Assembly: GCA_037179385.1 (NCBI GenBank)
Contig: CM074189.1
Span: 21,525,020-21,589,019, forward strand
Source: Holothuria scabra
Lineage: Eukaryota; Echinodermata; Holothuroidea; Aspidochirotida; Holothuriidae
Direction: 5' to 3'
Length of the DNA stretch: 64,000 nt
This document shows, in pieces, positions 11,175-23,515 of the stretch. A model generated the notes under the pieces. The model searched no databases and had not been told where the DNA came from. It was given only the letters and a program-made list of their open reading frames with translations. Position 1 is the stretch's first letter. Every line of letters starts with the position of its first letter. The translations under genes and the position numbers were made by a program.

Positions 11175-11267
11175 CTCTCTCTTCACAATAAGGTCCTGCA
11201 AAATATTCTGGGCATATACAAGTACCATTACTACAAGTTCCTCCATTAAAGCATCTTGTAGGGCACA
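11175..11267 (-). CDS. Exon E26: short EGF-like module
   Basis: 93 bases, 31 residues, acceptor tttaacag, donor gtaaga. Cysteines at 2, 6, 12, 17, 19 and 28. CFNGGTC fits the O-fucose consensus; S-N-G-T gives a possible N-glycan sequon. The junction codon with E25 is T|TG, leucine. Confidence 0.92.
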
Positions 11268-12056
11268 CTGTTAAATGATGATAAAAGAATATGAAAAAAA
11301 AACTTCATGAATCAATTTTTTCAGTACTCATTACTTAGTTTTTGTTTTTAACATCTATGTCATCCACACTTCTCTAGAAAATTGTTCCCAATGAAAATCT
11401 GTCACTCAAACTGGGCAGTCATGGTTCAAACTGGGCAACACTTTAACATAACAAAACCACAGGTACTGAATGTCTTGTTTGCTTCATAACCTCCCACTGG
11501 TGAGTGGCCTTTGTCAGGGAAATTTTTAAGCAATGTTTTCAGGAATTTGTGAACAGTTTTACTTCTTCAAAGTCTTTCCCATACCTTTTTGTTTATTTTG
11601 AGCAATTAAAATGTATTGAGATAGGAGTCCACTGAAAATGAGTTAACTACAAAAATATTTGCCTCCCAGATTACTTCTTGACCCCACAGAGAGGCAGACT
11701 TGTCCTGCTTTCATGGGAGCAAATTTTCTAATCATGACAGGATAGTTATTACCGGGGAAGCAGAGGTCAATAGATTGAAATTACTGTCTTTTTCAAACTT
11801 CTGTATAACACTATAAAAGAATAAAAGTTGGAAGCTTTACGTTTAACACTGTGCTATGTCCAAGATTAGCCAGGGTCTTGTAAAGTAAAGACTGACAACA
11901 TGGGGTCCTTCTGAGCTTTTAGTGAATAAAAACTTCCAGTTGAACCTTTTCTTCTATTTTTTGCCTTATACATGTTTACTTCTAGGCCTAAATGTTTTAT
12001 TTAAATCAAAAGAATAAATTTTATCTATTAAAATAGTCCACTATGTTATATCTTAC
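11268..12056. other. Intron between E25 and E26
   Basis: About 790 bases of AT-rich intron in which I recognise no exon, repeat family or RNA gene. Confidence 0.5.
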
Positions 12057-12149
12057 ATTCGGTTTCACACTGTGTTCCCACAAAGTTACTTGGACAAGTA
12101 CATACACCGTATTCACAGTAGCCACCATTCAGGCATTCCTCCAGGCAAT
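12057..12149 (-). CDS. Exon E25: short EGF-like module
   Basis: 93 bases, 31 residues, acceptor gtttcag, donor gtaaga. It begins DCLEECLNGGYC; cysteines at 2, 6, 12, 17, 19 and 28. It ends GAA T, so the next codon is completed in E26. Confidence 0.92.
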
Positions 12150-14226
12150 CTGAAACAAAAAGTATGAAAGCTTTTAGTATGGTTATAACTTTTGTGACAA
12201 TAGATGGTACCCTGAATACTTTCTTTGCACATTTCCATATAATTTTTAATTCATACACCAGTAAAAGAAAAAATATGCACAAGCCACATGAAGCAAATCT
12301 TCCTGAGAATGATGGCTGGCTCTCAAAGACAGAGCATTATTTTGGTACTAAACCTTAGTTGTAAAATATTACCCCATCTTATCAAAAATGTGGTTATAAT
12401 TTTATCAAACCTTTCAGTAATCATATTCTCAATTTCCCCCAAAAGTTCTGTTTGTTTACAATCACCACCACACACATTCCCCACCCAATGAATACCCTAC
12501 ACTACAAAAATTTTGTTATTTTGAGTAGATAGTCTGGGAGAGAAGCAATTAACTATACCTACAACTTACTTACATTATAATATCATGTAACTGGTGATGA
12601 CTTCAGTCTGAGCTGTTACGACCAATGTCAGCACATTATGCTGTTCAACTTGCAATACTCACGCTGGTCTAAAACCTTCCCAGAATTGACAAAATTGGGA
12701 AAAAATGTGTTTATACAAAAAATTGAAATTTTTCACCAAAACTTAAGTAAAACAGAATATATGTGCTGAAATGAAGTTCAAATAAAATCATCAAATATGA
12801 TTAAACATGAGATTTATGAGTATTTTATTTCTTTCAAAATATGCATATGAACCACAAATCCATGGAATTGCAATTCTCATATCCTTCTCATATCCTTCAC
12901 ATTCTGTATATTTTACTGTTTACAACTTGAGTCAAGTTGCAGTTTAGGTAGGGTATGCAGAATTTGTTTCAGCAAAAATCAGGCCTTTTTGACTGGCACA
13001 TTAATTTTGATCTCAGATTGTCTTCATTTCCCCACTAACCAAGTTTGAATTCAATTGCATATTTTGCAGAGAGATGAAAGGTTAAGCATGGCTGAGGTAC
13101 AGTTATGAATTATGATCATTATAAAATACTTTTCTTTCTGTAGCATTAAGAGTAGAAGGGTGCTCAGAATGGAATCTAATGTCAATATATGGAAATGAAG
13201 AGGTGCACTACGATGAGCTTGCAATTTTGCACCTGTAGCATAGCAGTGACCCCGATGCTCATGCAAAGTTTCATACCTTTTTCAGACTCTGGCCAAAAAG
13301 ATGCTTTTAATGCAGAAAAAACAATACCCACATGAGAGTGTATTCTAATGCCAGAGCCCCCAAAAGGAGGGAGGGAATGATTACCACTAAACCCAAAGTC
13401 CAAATTGATTCTGTCCTTGTTTAAAGTTACACAAGTGGGTTCAGAGGGACAAAAGCTTTCTTCAAGATCCCTTTAAGGTGCAATTCGAAGGGTTTTAAAG
13501 GCTATTTAGGCCTATTTGTGCAAGTTCAAACATTGCTGAAAAAGTGTCTTCTCTTTGAAAAAGAAACCAAGATATTAACAATTTTTCTTATTTTTATGGA
13601 GATGAAAAGTGGGGGGTTTACCAACTTTCTTTTGGAAACTTTTGGAAAGGGGGGAGGGGGGTGGAGACAAATTTCCCCTTTCTCCTCTACCGGAAACGAT
13701 GCTAATTATCTCTATAAATCTTATGACATTGTTTCGTTTCATGCAGACCATAACTTAAAGTCACACTTTGGTGAAGGTGATCAAGAAAGAAGGATATGCA
13801 ATGATAAGGTTTGGGACAAAGAGACTCTGTAGTATATTAGAGTAGCAGACAAAGCATGCACTTTCATCATGATCAAAACTGAACACATCATTTGGGTGCC
13901 TATTTCCATTCTTATACCTTCCCAATGTCCCCAGCTCAAGATACACTCTTCATATACTGGGTTTAAATTTTACATCAGTGTCAGTTTTCAGCATCAGTGT
14001 TCCATTAACTCCAACAAAATCCTGGTGAAATTTTAAGGCAAATCTTGGTTAAACAAATACAAATTTTAGTAAAACTATCTGTAATCTGCTGGAGTTAGCT
14101 TAACTAGGAAACTTAACCAACATTGAGCTGGAATAACACCGATCCTGGTTAAATTTACCCCATGTTTTATGAGTGTACAACTATTTTTAGTGATGTAAAA
14201 GTGGCAATAACTGTCTGTCATATATA
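12150..14226. other. Intron between E24 and E25, upper-left part
   Basis: Two kilobases of AT-rich intron. A G-rich patch near 13,608-13,665 (GGGGGG runs) is the only compositional oddity. Open frames here show no domain. Confidence 0.45.
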
Positions 14227-14484
14227 TAGAAGAATTTGGATAGCAAGTGATGGTCTGATTTTAGTCGGCTTTAACTGGGGTCTATCACCTTTTAATCTTC
14301 AGACTTCCTTAATTACCTGTACCATGGATGAACGTACACTAAATTTTGTCTTAATTCTATCAGTTCCACTGAATATGAGGGTTGGAAATTTATGTAGACA
14401 ATAAATGATGATGATTGAAGGCTGATGAACCCCACAAATGGCTGCCTACAGGCAATAACAACAAGCACTCATCAAATTCGTCTA
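14227..14484 (+). mobile_element. 258-bp MITE family, copy 2
   Basis: Matches the copies at 2,364-2,622 (inverted) and 25,396-25,652 along its length, including GATGGTCTGATTT near one end and GGCTGATG-ACCCCAC-AATGGCTGCCTACAG near the other. No coding capacity. Confidence 0.7.
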
Positions 14485-14769
14485 AATCGTACCAGACATG
14501 AAAATTTGTCGTTGACTTGAGCTAACCATGACACAAAGATCAAAAACGACACAACTGCAAAAATTTCAAGAGCCTGCTGTAAAAATTTATATTGGATGCT
14601 GTCTTTAAAATTGGTGATCTTAAATTTAGATATACCACTAACTTTGATATATCCACTCACAAATTTAGCCTAAAGATGCAGTTGACTTGTTATCTTACAT
14701 GCAGAGGTATGTTTAATACAGGGTTCATGAATGATGAAAGGGTTACTAAGGGATGACAAATATTTTCAC

Positions 14770-15100
14770 ACACATTTGTATTAATATGAAATGACTCATG
14801 CATATTCATGAGTAGGTGGTTATTCATGAGAATGAATGTGCCAGAAACAGTATGGTCAAATTGCAAAACTTCCTCATCTTCCTTGAAGCATAGAATGGTT
14901 GAGAACAAGACATGCATATTCATAAACTAAATGCATATTTATAAGTGGATGTGTATTTATGACAATGTACTAGGGGATTCATACAACTTTCTTAATTTCC
15001 TGTGAATCCCCATCAAGCACATACAGCTTCAATTGAAGAATAAATAAATGATTGGGAACGTGACATGCATATTCATGAGTTGGATGCATATTCATGACAA
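14770..15100. repeat. TGCATATTCATGA-rich intron segment
   Basis: The motif ATGCATATTCATGA, or close variants such as GTATTTATGA and GTTATTCATGAGAATG, recurs about seven times next to the E24 donor. It is a degenerate tandem or interspersed repeat of roughly 40-70 bases. Confidence 0.5.
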
Positions 15101-15105
15101 TATAC

Positions 15106-15198
15106 CTGGTAGTTCACACATCATTCCTGTGAACCCCTCCAAACATACACAGCTTCCATTGAAGCAGTGGCCTCCATAAAGACATTCATGGGAGCACT
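15106..15198 (-). CDS. Exon E24: short EGF-like module
   Basis: 93 bases, 31 residues, acceptor ctggcag, donor gtatat. Cysteines at 2, 6, 12, 17, 19 and 28; the usual NGG is YGG here. CLEGFTGMMC fits the EOGT consensus and F-N-G-S is a possible N-glycan sequon. Confidence 0.92.
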
Positions 15199-16432
15199 CT
15201 GCCAGAACAATACAAATTAAAACACATGAATATGCATTAATTACTACAATGTACCAACAAAATGCAGTTACAACACCCATATCAAAATCTTGTAACAAAA
15301 GTAAAATTAATAGCTTTGCCAGTACAATGGACATTGGACTGCTAAGACCAAAGCTTTCTTTAATTCCCTTTATATTCACTTTGCAAGACTTTGGAATGAT
15401 CTTCCTTTGGAAATGCAGGAAATTCCATCTGTTAAAAGCTTTCGTAAAAGACTGTCTGATCATTAAATATCTACTTACAAGGTCTTCCTAAGCTAGGGTA
15501 AGGGGTGCACTTACTTCTCAGTGAGTGTTTCAGATCTCTGGCCTATACCCACTTACCTGGTACCTTCATCTTGTTTGTACCAAATATGTAAGGTAATGTA
15601 ATGCAACATTGCAGAGATGTTATAGTATACAAACCAGGAAGGAATTATTTTATGTTTATATCCACCCCACCAATTAGACACAAATAACCAGTCTGACTTT
15701 TAAATCAAACAATCAGTAGTAAATGGTTAATAGCTTTGTGCACATTACCCAAACATCCTACCCCATAGGTGATTATTCAGCACCCATTAAAATAAAACAC
15801 ATCCTAATCTGTAAAGATATGCCTATATATATATTAGCCTGTATTCTCTATGGATATGGAGAATCATGTTTACGTAAATTAAGTCTCCATATTGTTTTAT
15901 TTAAGTCCAGTTCTTCATTAAAATAATAAGCATTTAATGAAGAATTCAGAAATATCAGTTTTACAGTTAATTGTCGCATCAGTGTAATCGTTCATTCAAT
16001 CATTTATTTGTATTCCTTTTTATTGCTGTTGGTTTTTTTGTGAAGCTATAAAATTTTTCCAGATCACCTTTTTTTCTCTGCAGAATCATAACTTACATTC
16101 ACTTTAAATATGTGCATACATTCTTCCTCCTAAAGTATGCAGAATTTGTCTCCATTCAGGATGCAAACTGCACTTGCTTGCAGTGAGACAGCCACATCAT
16201 TTCCCAGTAACCCTCCCCTGGCTTATTCTAACTTTCAAGCAGCATAGCAAATGGCTACAGTATCGTCTGTGGCTACTCAGTGAAGAGAACCAAGGATGAT
16301 GCAGAAACAACTTCCTGTTCTGTTTTAACATACAATTGCAAAGATGCAGGAAGCTTCCTGCATTCCTTCTGAAGAAGTTTCCCCCGTTTATTTGTAGTGT
16401 CGTCTCTGATCTGACACATGGTACACAATGGC
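15199..16432. other. Intron between E23 and E24, lower part
   Basis: About 1.2 kb of AT-rich intron. No feature recognised. Confidence 0.45.
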
Positions 16433-16908
16433 TTAAAAGAAGGGCTTAAGGTCCTGCCAAGTTTTCCTATGTTAAAGAGGGTTCTTTTTCTCAGCATTTT
16501 GGTGAAATTTGCATCACAATTCAATGTGTGGTTCTCAAGATATGAGCAAGTACAGATGTCACATTTTCAACCAAGAGTCCCATATGATCAAAACGTGATT
16601 GCATACAGTAAGTAGCATGAGAATTTTTCAAACTTTGCAATCCCCATGAGGAGATACTATTCCGATTAACCTCAAAGTCAACATAACAGTCTGTACAAAC
16701 AAAGGGAAACAAAGCATTCCTTGTCAATGGAAGAAAGTGATCTAACCTGCTGACCTCAAGCTCACTTTGTTACACAAATCTAGTGACTTCATTTGCTGGT
16801 ATCTTGAGAAATACATGTCTGATTTGAATGGAACTTTCACCACACTGTGTAGATTTGGATCTTCTTTCACATGTGAAAATAAAGTTTCTGCTTAAGCCTC
16901 CCCTTTAA
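16433..16908. mobile_element. TTAA-flanked foldback element, second copy
   Basis: TTAA occurs at 16,433-16,436 and 16,905-16,908. The interior carries TTTTGGTGAAATTTGC and GGTTCTCAAGATATGAGCA, with the inverse ending ATCTTGAGAAATACATGTC on the other side. It is related to 10,580-11,153 and, in inverse orientation, to 41,996-42,560. Confidence 0.65.
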
Positions 16909-17213
16909 GGCATAATTGTCAACCAGGAAACATTGTGATGAAAAAGTTTGCAGAATACCTTGTGCGAATGTAAATGATACTTGATGTAGCACACTGCACA
17001 ACCAAAAGCTCTTTACTTAAAATCCAATAGTTATCAATGCCTCATTAAACAGACCTACAGGTTTCTGACTATAGCCTTCAATATTACAATCCTTGAACTT
17101 CATTTGCTGCTGTCAGGCATAGCATTTTGAAACTTAGGACCATAAATAGGAAAATGACCTGCATGCAATTTTAAGCCAGTTCTCCATCAAACCAGTGGTG
17201 AACATATCTTTCA

Positions 17214-17516
17214 TAACGTAATAAGGTAGACCATACTATCAAAAAGTAATAAGGTGGACCATGCTATTATAAAGTAATAAGGTGGACCATACTATCATAA
17301 AGTAATAAGGTAGACCATACTATCATAAAGTAATAAGGTGGACCATACTATCATAAAGTAATAAGGTGGACCATACTATCATAAAGTAATAAGGTGGACC
17401 ATACTATTATAAAGTAATAAGGTGGACCATACTATCATAAAGTAATAAGGTAGACCATACTATCATAAAGTAGTAAGGTAGACCATACTCTCATAAAGTA
17501 ATAAGGCAGACCGAAT
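17214..17516. repeat. 28-bp tandem array (about 11 copies)
   Basis: Unit AAGTAATAAGGTGGACCAT plus ACTATCATA, varying mainly at GTGG/GTAG and at ATCAT/ATTAT. The array ends about 13 bases from the donor of E23 (17,529-17,530), so it begins just inside that intron. The copies are nearly identical, which suggests recent expansion. Confidence 0.93.
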
Positions 17517-17530
17517 AACTGTCATCTTAC

Positions 17531-17623
17531 CTAGCCATTGGCAGTATTCGCCAGTATACCCTTCTGCACACTCACAGACTCCGTTATTACAGAAACCTCC
17601 ATTCTCACATTCTTGCTCACAAG
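17531..17623 (-). CDS. Exon E23: short EGF-like module
   Basis: 93 bases, 31 residues, acceptor attacag, donor gtaaga. Cysteines at 2, 6, 12, 17, 19 and 28; ENGGFC and CAEGYTGEYC present, the latter fitting the EOGT consensus. Confidence 0.92.
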   Translation of the reverse strand, partial: LVSKNVRMEVSVITESVSVQKGILANTANG

Positions 17624-18437
17624 CTGTAATACAATTTAAAACATTACTTATTGGTTTGCCTACATTTTATAACTAACATTCTGAAAAAAAATCCAAGAAT
17701 GTACTTTAAAGAAGCTGCACTGCATCTTGTTTCCCAAATACAAAGTTACACCCAACATGGAAAATTCCAAATATATGTAGAAATATCATCAAGTGTTATT
17801 TTGGTCTCATTTCAAATAACAGTTCAACTTGAATGTCACAATTTTCAAGAGATTTAAAGGCTCAGTTCTCTCACCCAAACAGTATCAATTCTCCTAATCT
17901 TCTCACTGAAGCGCCTCCCACAATTGTCTGAAATTCATCCTAATCCAGATATAATCTCAGATTTTTGCTTCAAGGTGAGTATAGAAAAACTCAATAATAT
18001 AATCAAAACACTCTCAGCACCGTTCATGCTGTGTAACATAAGCTTTAGTACCCTGCATTGTTTGAATTTGCTGTCAATCAAAGAGCTGAGCCAATTGAGA
18101 GTTTCAGTACCCCCATACCAAAATTGTAGTTTGGAGTGAGAGGTTTGGCCCTTTAAAGTTGTTTCTTATTCCATGAGTACAGCTAAAATGGCTGTCTACT
18201 TGTAAAATCCTAGCCAAGTGCTTAAGGTGGACTGCTTTGTCTAATAGGTTTAGCAATTCAAGCACATATGCCCTTAATAGAATTGTACAGAATGCAGGAA
18301 TACAATCTATACACCAAAGGTATGTCAGTTTATAATTTGATGAAAACATATTCAGGCCTGGGCAAAAAGGCTGTCAGTTGCCAGAAAAACTCTTCTACAT
18401 CATAACGAAATTAAAAGTTACATATGCAAAATCTTAC
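17624..18437. other. Intron between E22 and E23
   Basis: About 810 bases of AT-rich intron with no feature I recognise. Confidence 0.5.
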
Positions 18438-18530
18438 CCTTTATGTCACATGCCACACCTTTGAAACCTTGCGAACAAATACAGGTTCCATTGTCACAAG
18501 TTCCACCATTGAAGCAGCCAGGGACACAAT
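18438..18530 (-). CDS. Exon E22: short EGF-like module
   Basis: 93 bases, 31 residues, acceptor ccttcag, donor gtaaga. Cysteines at 2, 6, 12, 17, 19 and 28. CFNGGTC fits the O-fucose consensus; D-N-G-T is a possible N-glycan sequon. It follows a 9.2-kb intron, the longest between any two exons here. Confidence 0.92.
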
Positions 18531-21500
18531 CTGAAGGATCACAAATTTACACCATACACAAATTAATTTACCCAGACACAAAATGAAAGGTTACAAATTT
18601 GTAGTATATTTCCTGATGTTATGAGATTGGTGACTAGTTGATGTTCTAACATTAAAAGCTGCTACATAAAATTTGTTAGCAGGTCTCACCATTAGAGAAT
18701 TCTGCCCCTTGACAATGGAAGTCATGACTAAGCCAATGTTTGATCAATAGAAACCAGCAAAAAATAGGTGCTCACTAGACCATGAAATCTCCAAACAATG
18801 TGGCTCTTTGTATACGTAACAAGCAAGGATTTCAAGGACAGGATACGGTTGCCCAGTCCAAGTAAGTTTCATGCAGTTTAGCTACATCAGCATAATGTGC
18901 AAGAAAGTCTCTTCATTTAAGGTTGTGAAAAGTCGACTTAAGTTTAACAATACCAATAATTTGGCAAAATGGGTGATTACATTCTATAGTTCGGTATCAG
19001 TGTTGCAAGTTACTTATGGTATCATTTGCACGTTAGGCAAATGAAAAGATGGGTATTGCCAAAAAGAAGAATGAAGAACTTCCCGCTTGTCGCAGACAGA
19101 TATGGACATCAATTGGAAAGAAGTGTACAATTTTTGTTACTTTCACTAGTATTAAGCAGTCAGATCCAGGGACTTTGGAGTCAAAAGTCCCACCTGTACT
19201 TTCACGACCGGGCAAAATCAACCCCTCTGGCTCCTCCTGGCTGAGTCCTTCAAATTCTGAAATCACAAGTCTGAGTGCAGACTCGACTACAGCACTGGTG
19301 TAAGAATTGGGGCATATACATGCTGCAGTCTCTTTGATCCAAAGAGAATATCTCCTCTCTTTTCTTTCATCCTCCTTTCCCTTTCTCTCCCTTTCTTCTA
19401 TGGTTGGTTCCTTCATTTCCCCCTTTTTGGACCCGATGGTTTGAGCTGGTCTTCCCTATGGATACTGTCAGGGACAGCCCTGCCTTTGGCTGCTAGACCC
19501 CTAACTTAAGGCAACTTGTCTGTTAACTTTTAGATCTATGTATAAAATGTGCGATAAAAAGAACACTTTCCTACAAGGGCATATGCGCGTCAAATACTGT
19601 AATAATGTGCTGGTTCAGACTTATGTCAATATTTAATTATGTTTAAAGCATTTATGTTTTAATTTAGTTTATGTTCATTTTGAGTTGTTTAATGCCCATC
19701 ATATGAAAGAAAAATTTGGTACAAGCTCTGTCCTCACTTTATACTTCATTTAAGCTGGCCTCATACTGAATATAAGCCAGCCTCAAATTGAATACAATCC
19801 TGTTCACTTCAGGTTATTCAGCCTATTCATCTCTCTTCAGTGGTCTTTTCACCACAGTTTGAGGTAGTCTTACATGTAGTATCTCCTCCTTTCGTCAACT
19901 CAGTTGGACTGGTTTGCAACAAACACCAGTACTTTTTTTTCGAATCAAAAAAAAAAAAAAAGAAATCGTTTTCACCTTTAAAGTGAGGTGTGTCATAACC
20001 CAGTGCAATAACATGTCGAAAAAAAGTCCATTAGCCAAGTGCAGCACTATCGGTGGCTATCTCCACCTATCTCCAGAGTTGTTATTTCTGCTTAATCTAT
20101 TGAGCAAACAATCTCCCAATTAGTCCCCATTGATCACAACTTCCTTACCAACAAGATGCTGGAACTACTTGCTGCTGACTGTTAATTGAATCCATTGTTT
20201 GTGATTATGCACCACTGCTCAGGATGGAGAGGAGTGAGGAAGCAAGGTGTGAGATGATGACCCATGCTCTAATAAACAATGTCCAAAATCCTGTCGAGAC
20301 AGCCACTCAACGGGATTTTTAGTTTTCAGGAGGTGCAGCATTTCAGTAATGGGCTCTGTGACGGCATGATAACCGTTTTTTTTTTTTTTAAACCAAACCT
20401 TTAGATTGAAAACTGAACTTCTAAGTTGGAGTGCCTTCTACAAGTTTGCCTACATGAAACTGAATGCAATTTATCTGTTATCTTTCAGATCTATATACAT
20501 GCTTTATAATTAATTTACCAGATAACCTTTATCACTAGACTCCTAATTGTTCATATTTTACCATTTAAGAAGAGGATATTTTTTTCTTCCTTTGCAGACA
20601 TACATGTATGTATTTTTGGCAAAGTATGTACAGTGTGAGGTTGTTCATGGTGATACCACCTTTAGTAAAACCTAAAAACTTTATTTGAACAAACAGATTC
20701 TACTCTTATTCCTGGCTTTCTCAAGGAGAGTAGACCTCATAGAAATTTCTGACATGACTCCAGCTTTTGTGTGTTAATTGACCCCACCTTTCACTGCCTT
20801 AAGGTTATTTTACCCCAGCTATCAAGTTTTTTTTTTTTACCTTTCTTGGTGACGTTTTTTTTTTTTCCTTTCTTCGTGACACTATATAACACATTTGTGT
20901 CGGTGTGTCGTTAAATCCTATCTAACTAACTAAACTTCAGTCAAAACATTAAAAAGAACGTTGGAAACTGGTTCTGGTAGGTGTATAATGCAAACTCAAT
21001 AAAAAAAAGTGGTAAAATAGTTTGATAATTGTTTTATCTACATACACCATTGATCCCATTCATTATGTAAATTTGCATTTAATTGAACTTTTTTCTAATT
21101 GTATGGTTACCTTACAATTACTGCTTTTAAGCCTACAGTAGTAAAAATAAAAATGAAGTGGAGAGTACAGGTCAGTAAAGTGGAGATATTTCACTTATTG
21201 GTGATACCAACTTTGCTTCGAATTAATGATTTTTTTTTCTATTTTGACCCCATGGTTTCTGTACGTCCTTTGGGCAGGCAATGCTGAGCCATATTTTTTG
21301 ACAGTTAGGCCTAATTTGCTCTAATTGTGGAATATCGAAAAGCTAAACATCAGTGTGTTACCATATGACTGCAAAACTCTCACAAACAGGGACCAGAACA
21401 CTGATTTCATTGGAGTCTTTTTAAAATATCAGAAGGGTGTTCCCCCTCAGTAAAGACAAAACAATGTTCATTCTTTTTTAAACCCCCGAAATTATGGTTC

Positions 21501-21826
21501 TCTAATTAACTGTTCTCTGACATTTGAATCTCAAAAAAAAATAGCTGTGTGAGTTTAAGGAGTCGGGAAAAGTGAAATTGGAAGGTGCTTAAAGGGCAAA
21601 TTGGTCTATATTTCAGTGCATATAAACTTTTAAAATGTAGTGTGAATTTTCATCCATCTTATATTATTAACACCTTTTCATGTAAAATTGGCTCAACCAA
21701 AAACTCGAGATCGTACTGTCTGATGTCAAGTGTCTTCAAAACCTACAGTTGTGTTTCCCTTAAAAGCCATTTTGGTAGCTTTAACCTAATAAATACAATG
21801 CACTCTGGTGTTTTTCCCATATGTAC
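18531..21826. other. Large intron E21-E22, lower part
   Basis: AT-rich intron. A minus-strand open frame at 19,033-19,416 (127 codons) has no recognised domain. A fragment at about 20,880-20,935 ending CTATCTAACTAACTAAAC looks like a SINE-type tail. Poly-T and poly-A runs occur near 20,380, 20,830 and 19,950. No EGF-type exon was found despite searching for the cysteine pattern. Confidence 0.45.
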
Positions 21827-22193
21827 TTAAAGAGGCTCACTGAGTTGATTTCGATAACTTAATGAGAGTCTCAAAGGGTCACTTTCACATAACAATGTTT
21901 ATAGTTAGCATAACAAGTCAAGTTTAAAGTCCAAAAGTCACAGAAAATGCTAAAATTTTGAATTTTCTTGTGTCCTGACTTGTAACAGTTTTGTACATAA
22001 TTTGAAAAAATGTCTGGTCACGTATTTTTGAAAACCGACTTGAACCATTAAGCACTCACTCATACGACAGTTACTTGAGTGTAGATATAGGGATTGTCTA
22101 AGATAGACCATTTGTCATTGGTATGTGAAGAAAACTCAATAGGTTTGGAAAAATTTGATGAATTCCATGACCCAACTCAATGAGCCACTTTAA
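21827..22193. mobile_element. piggyBac-type MITE (about 360 bp, TTAA duplication)
   Basis: TTAA at 21,827-21,830 and 22,190-22,193 encloses an element whose left end AGAGGCTCACTGAGTTG and right end CAACTCAATGAGCCACT are inverted copies with two differences in 17. TTAA target sites are the hallmark of piggyBac transposition. No transposase frame is present, so it would be non-autonomous. Confidence 0.82.
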
Positions 22194-22202
22194 AGTGCTA
22201 AA

Positions 22203-22433
22203 ATAACCCCCCTTATTTTGAAACAACAGTCTCCACAGATGTTTTTTCTTTCTTCATTCTTCACTTATAAGCATATAGTATTTCAGGTTTAAACATTGCA
22301 TGTTCACAGTAAACCAATGAGTTATTCTTCTAAATTCCATAACTTAGTAAAAAAAAAATCATCCATTTACTCTCAAGAGCCAATCATGTGACACTGTAGA
22401 ACACTTCAATCAATCCAAATTTTGGGTAACAGT
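22203..22433. mobile_element. MITE, second copy of the 8,658-8,893 family
   Basis: Inverted and diverged relative to 8,658-8,893: TTATTTTGAAACAACAG at the left and AGCCAATCATGTGACA then TTTTGGGTAACAGT at the right. It lies 10 bases from the TTAA element. Confidence 0.5.
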
Positions 22434-23364
22434 ATTTTCTCTTGAAATACTTAAAAAAGTTGTAAATACTGTCAAAATGGTTGAAGATACTGAATGGCCA
22501 GATTATGTTAGTCCCACTCCCACGTCATAAGGGTGCACAAAAATGCCAAGGTCTGTTTCCATTTTACTGCTTCACCAAATCACTCTGATTTCCTGTTTTT
22601 TTTTTTTTTTTTTATTTTATTTTAGAGTACCCTCTAGCTTTTGAACCATTGCAAATTGATCTAGAAATCAAACTGACAATATAGACCTTTTAAAGACCAG
22701 AAGGTGTTATTAAATATTCTGCATTTTACTGAATTTATAACAGATGGTTTTATATATCATTATTTTTGAAAAAGTGGAAGACTTCCTTTTCAAGTTGTGT
22801 GACTTCCATGCTGTGAAGGCCTACATTGATAAAAAATAATGGCTACAAATAAAGTGAAGATGGGTGATTTGGGAAGAATATTTGATAATATCTTCAAAAC
22901 AAGCTGGTTCAAGGGCCAACATGCCCCTAGAGGGACCAGGGGGTGAAGCCCCTGAGAGATTTGCAATTTTCATTTTAATACCTTAAAGCTGACCTGCTGT
23001 AATATGATGCTAAGAACTGAATTTTATGAAATACAGTTCATACTGATAATAATCCACACAATAGGACTACGGTCGATGTGCTTAGCCAACCTGCTGCATG
23101 TCAGCCAATCTTAGACCTACCATGTACAACATTCGGTTAATACACTTTATCCTTTCATATCCTGACTGAAGGTCTCCAAAAGACTTAGGAACAGGAAAAT
23201 TCTCTGACAGACTCTCCACGATTTAGTCTTTCACACTACCTGAACTTACAATGTTTACTGGCAGAATAGAGCAGTTTGCCTAAATATTACAGGAAAATGC
23301 AAATTCACAACATTAACAGGAGGATTTAAGGCTTTACTGCTCAGTAAACCAATCTGTTTAAATC

Positions 23365-23515
23365 AGACTGGCCACCGCCTTTTTACCAGTCATGGCTCAA
23401 AGGCTTGCTTGCCTCACTCCATTGCTTACACTGAGCACCAAGCACAGAGGCAGCAGGTTCTTAAAGTCTTCGGTATGACACGGTCAGGACTCGAACTCCA
23501 GACCTCATGACTGTA
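23365..23515 (-). mobile_element. SINE fragment, minus strand
   Basis: On the plus strand it reads CATGGCTCA, then CTCACTCCATTGCTTA-ACTGAGCAC and GGACTCGAACTCC, the last being the complement of a box B. Tail missing or diverged. Confidence 0.6.

Noticed and set aside
12046..12282. Signal peptide-like start upstream of E25 (MCIFFLLLVYEL)
   Set aside because: The hydrophobic stretch lies in the intron in readthrough from the E25 acceptor; the AG acceptor and phase show that it is not coding.
19033..19416. 127-codon minus-strand frame in the long E21-E22 intron
   Set aside because: No domain, low-complexity ends, an overlapping frame of similar length on the other strand, and no splice sites in phase with the EGF gene. 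Possibly an old repeat; not supported as a gene.
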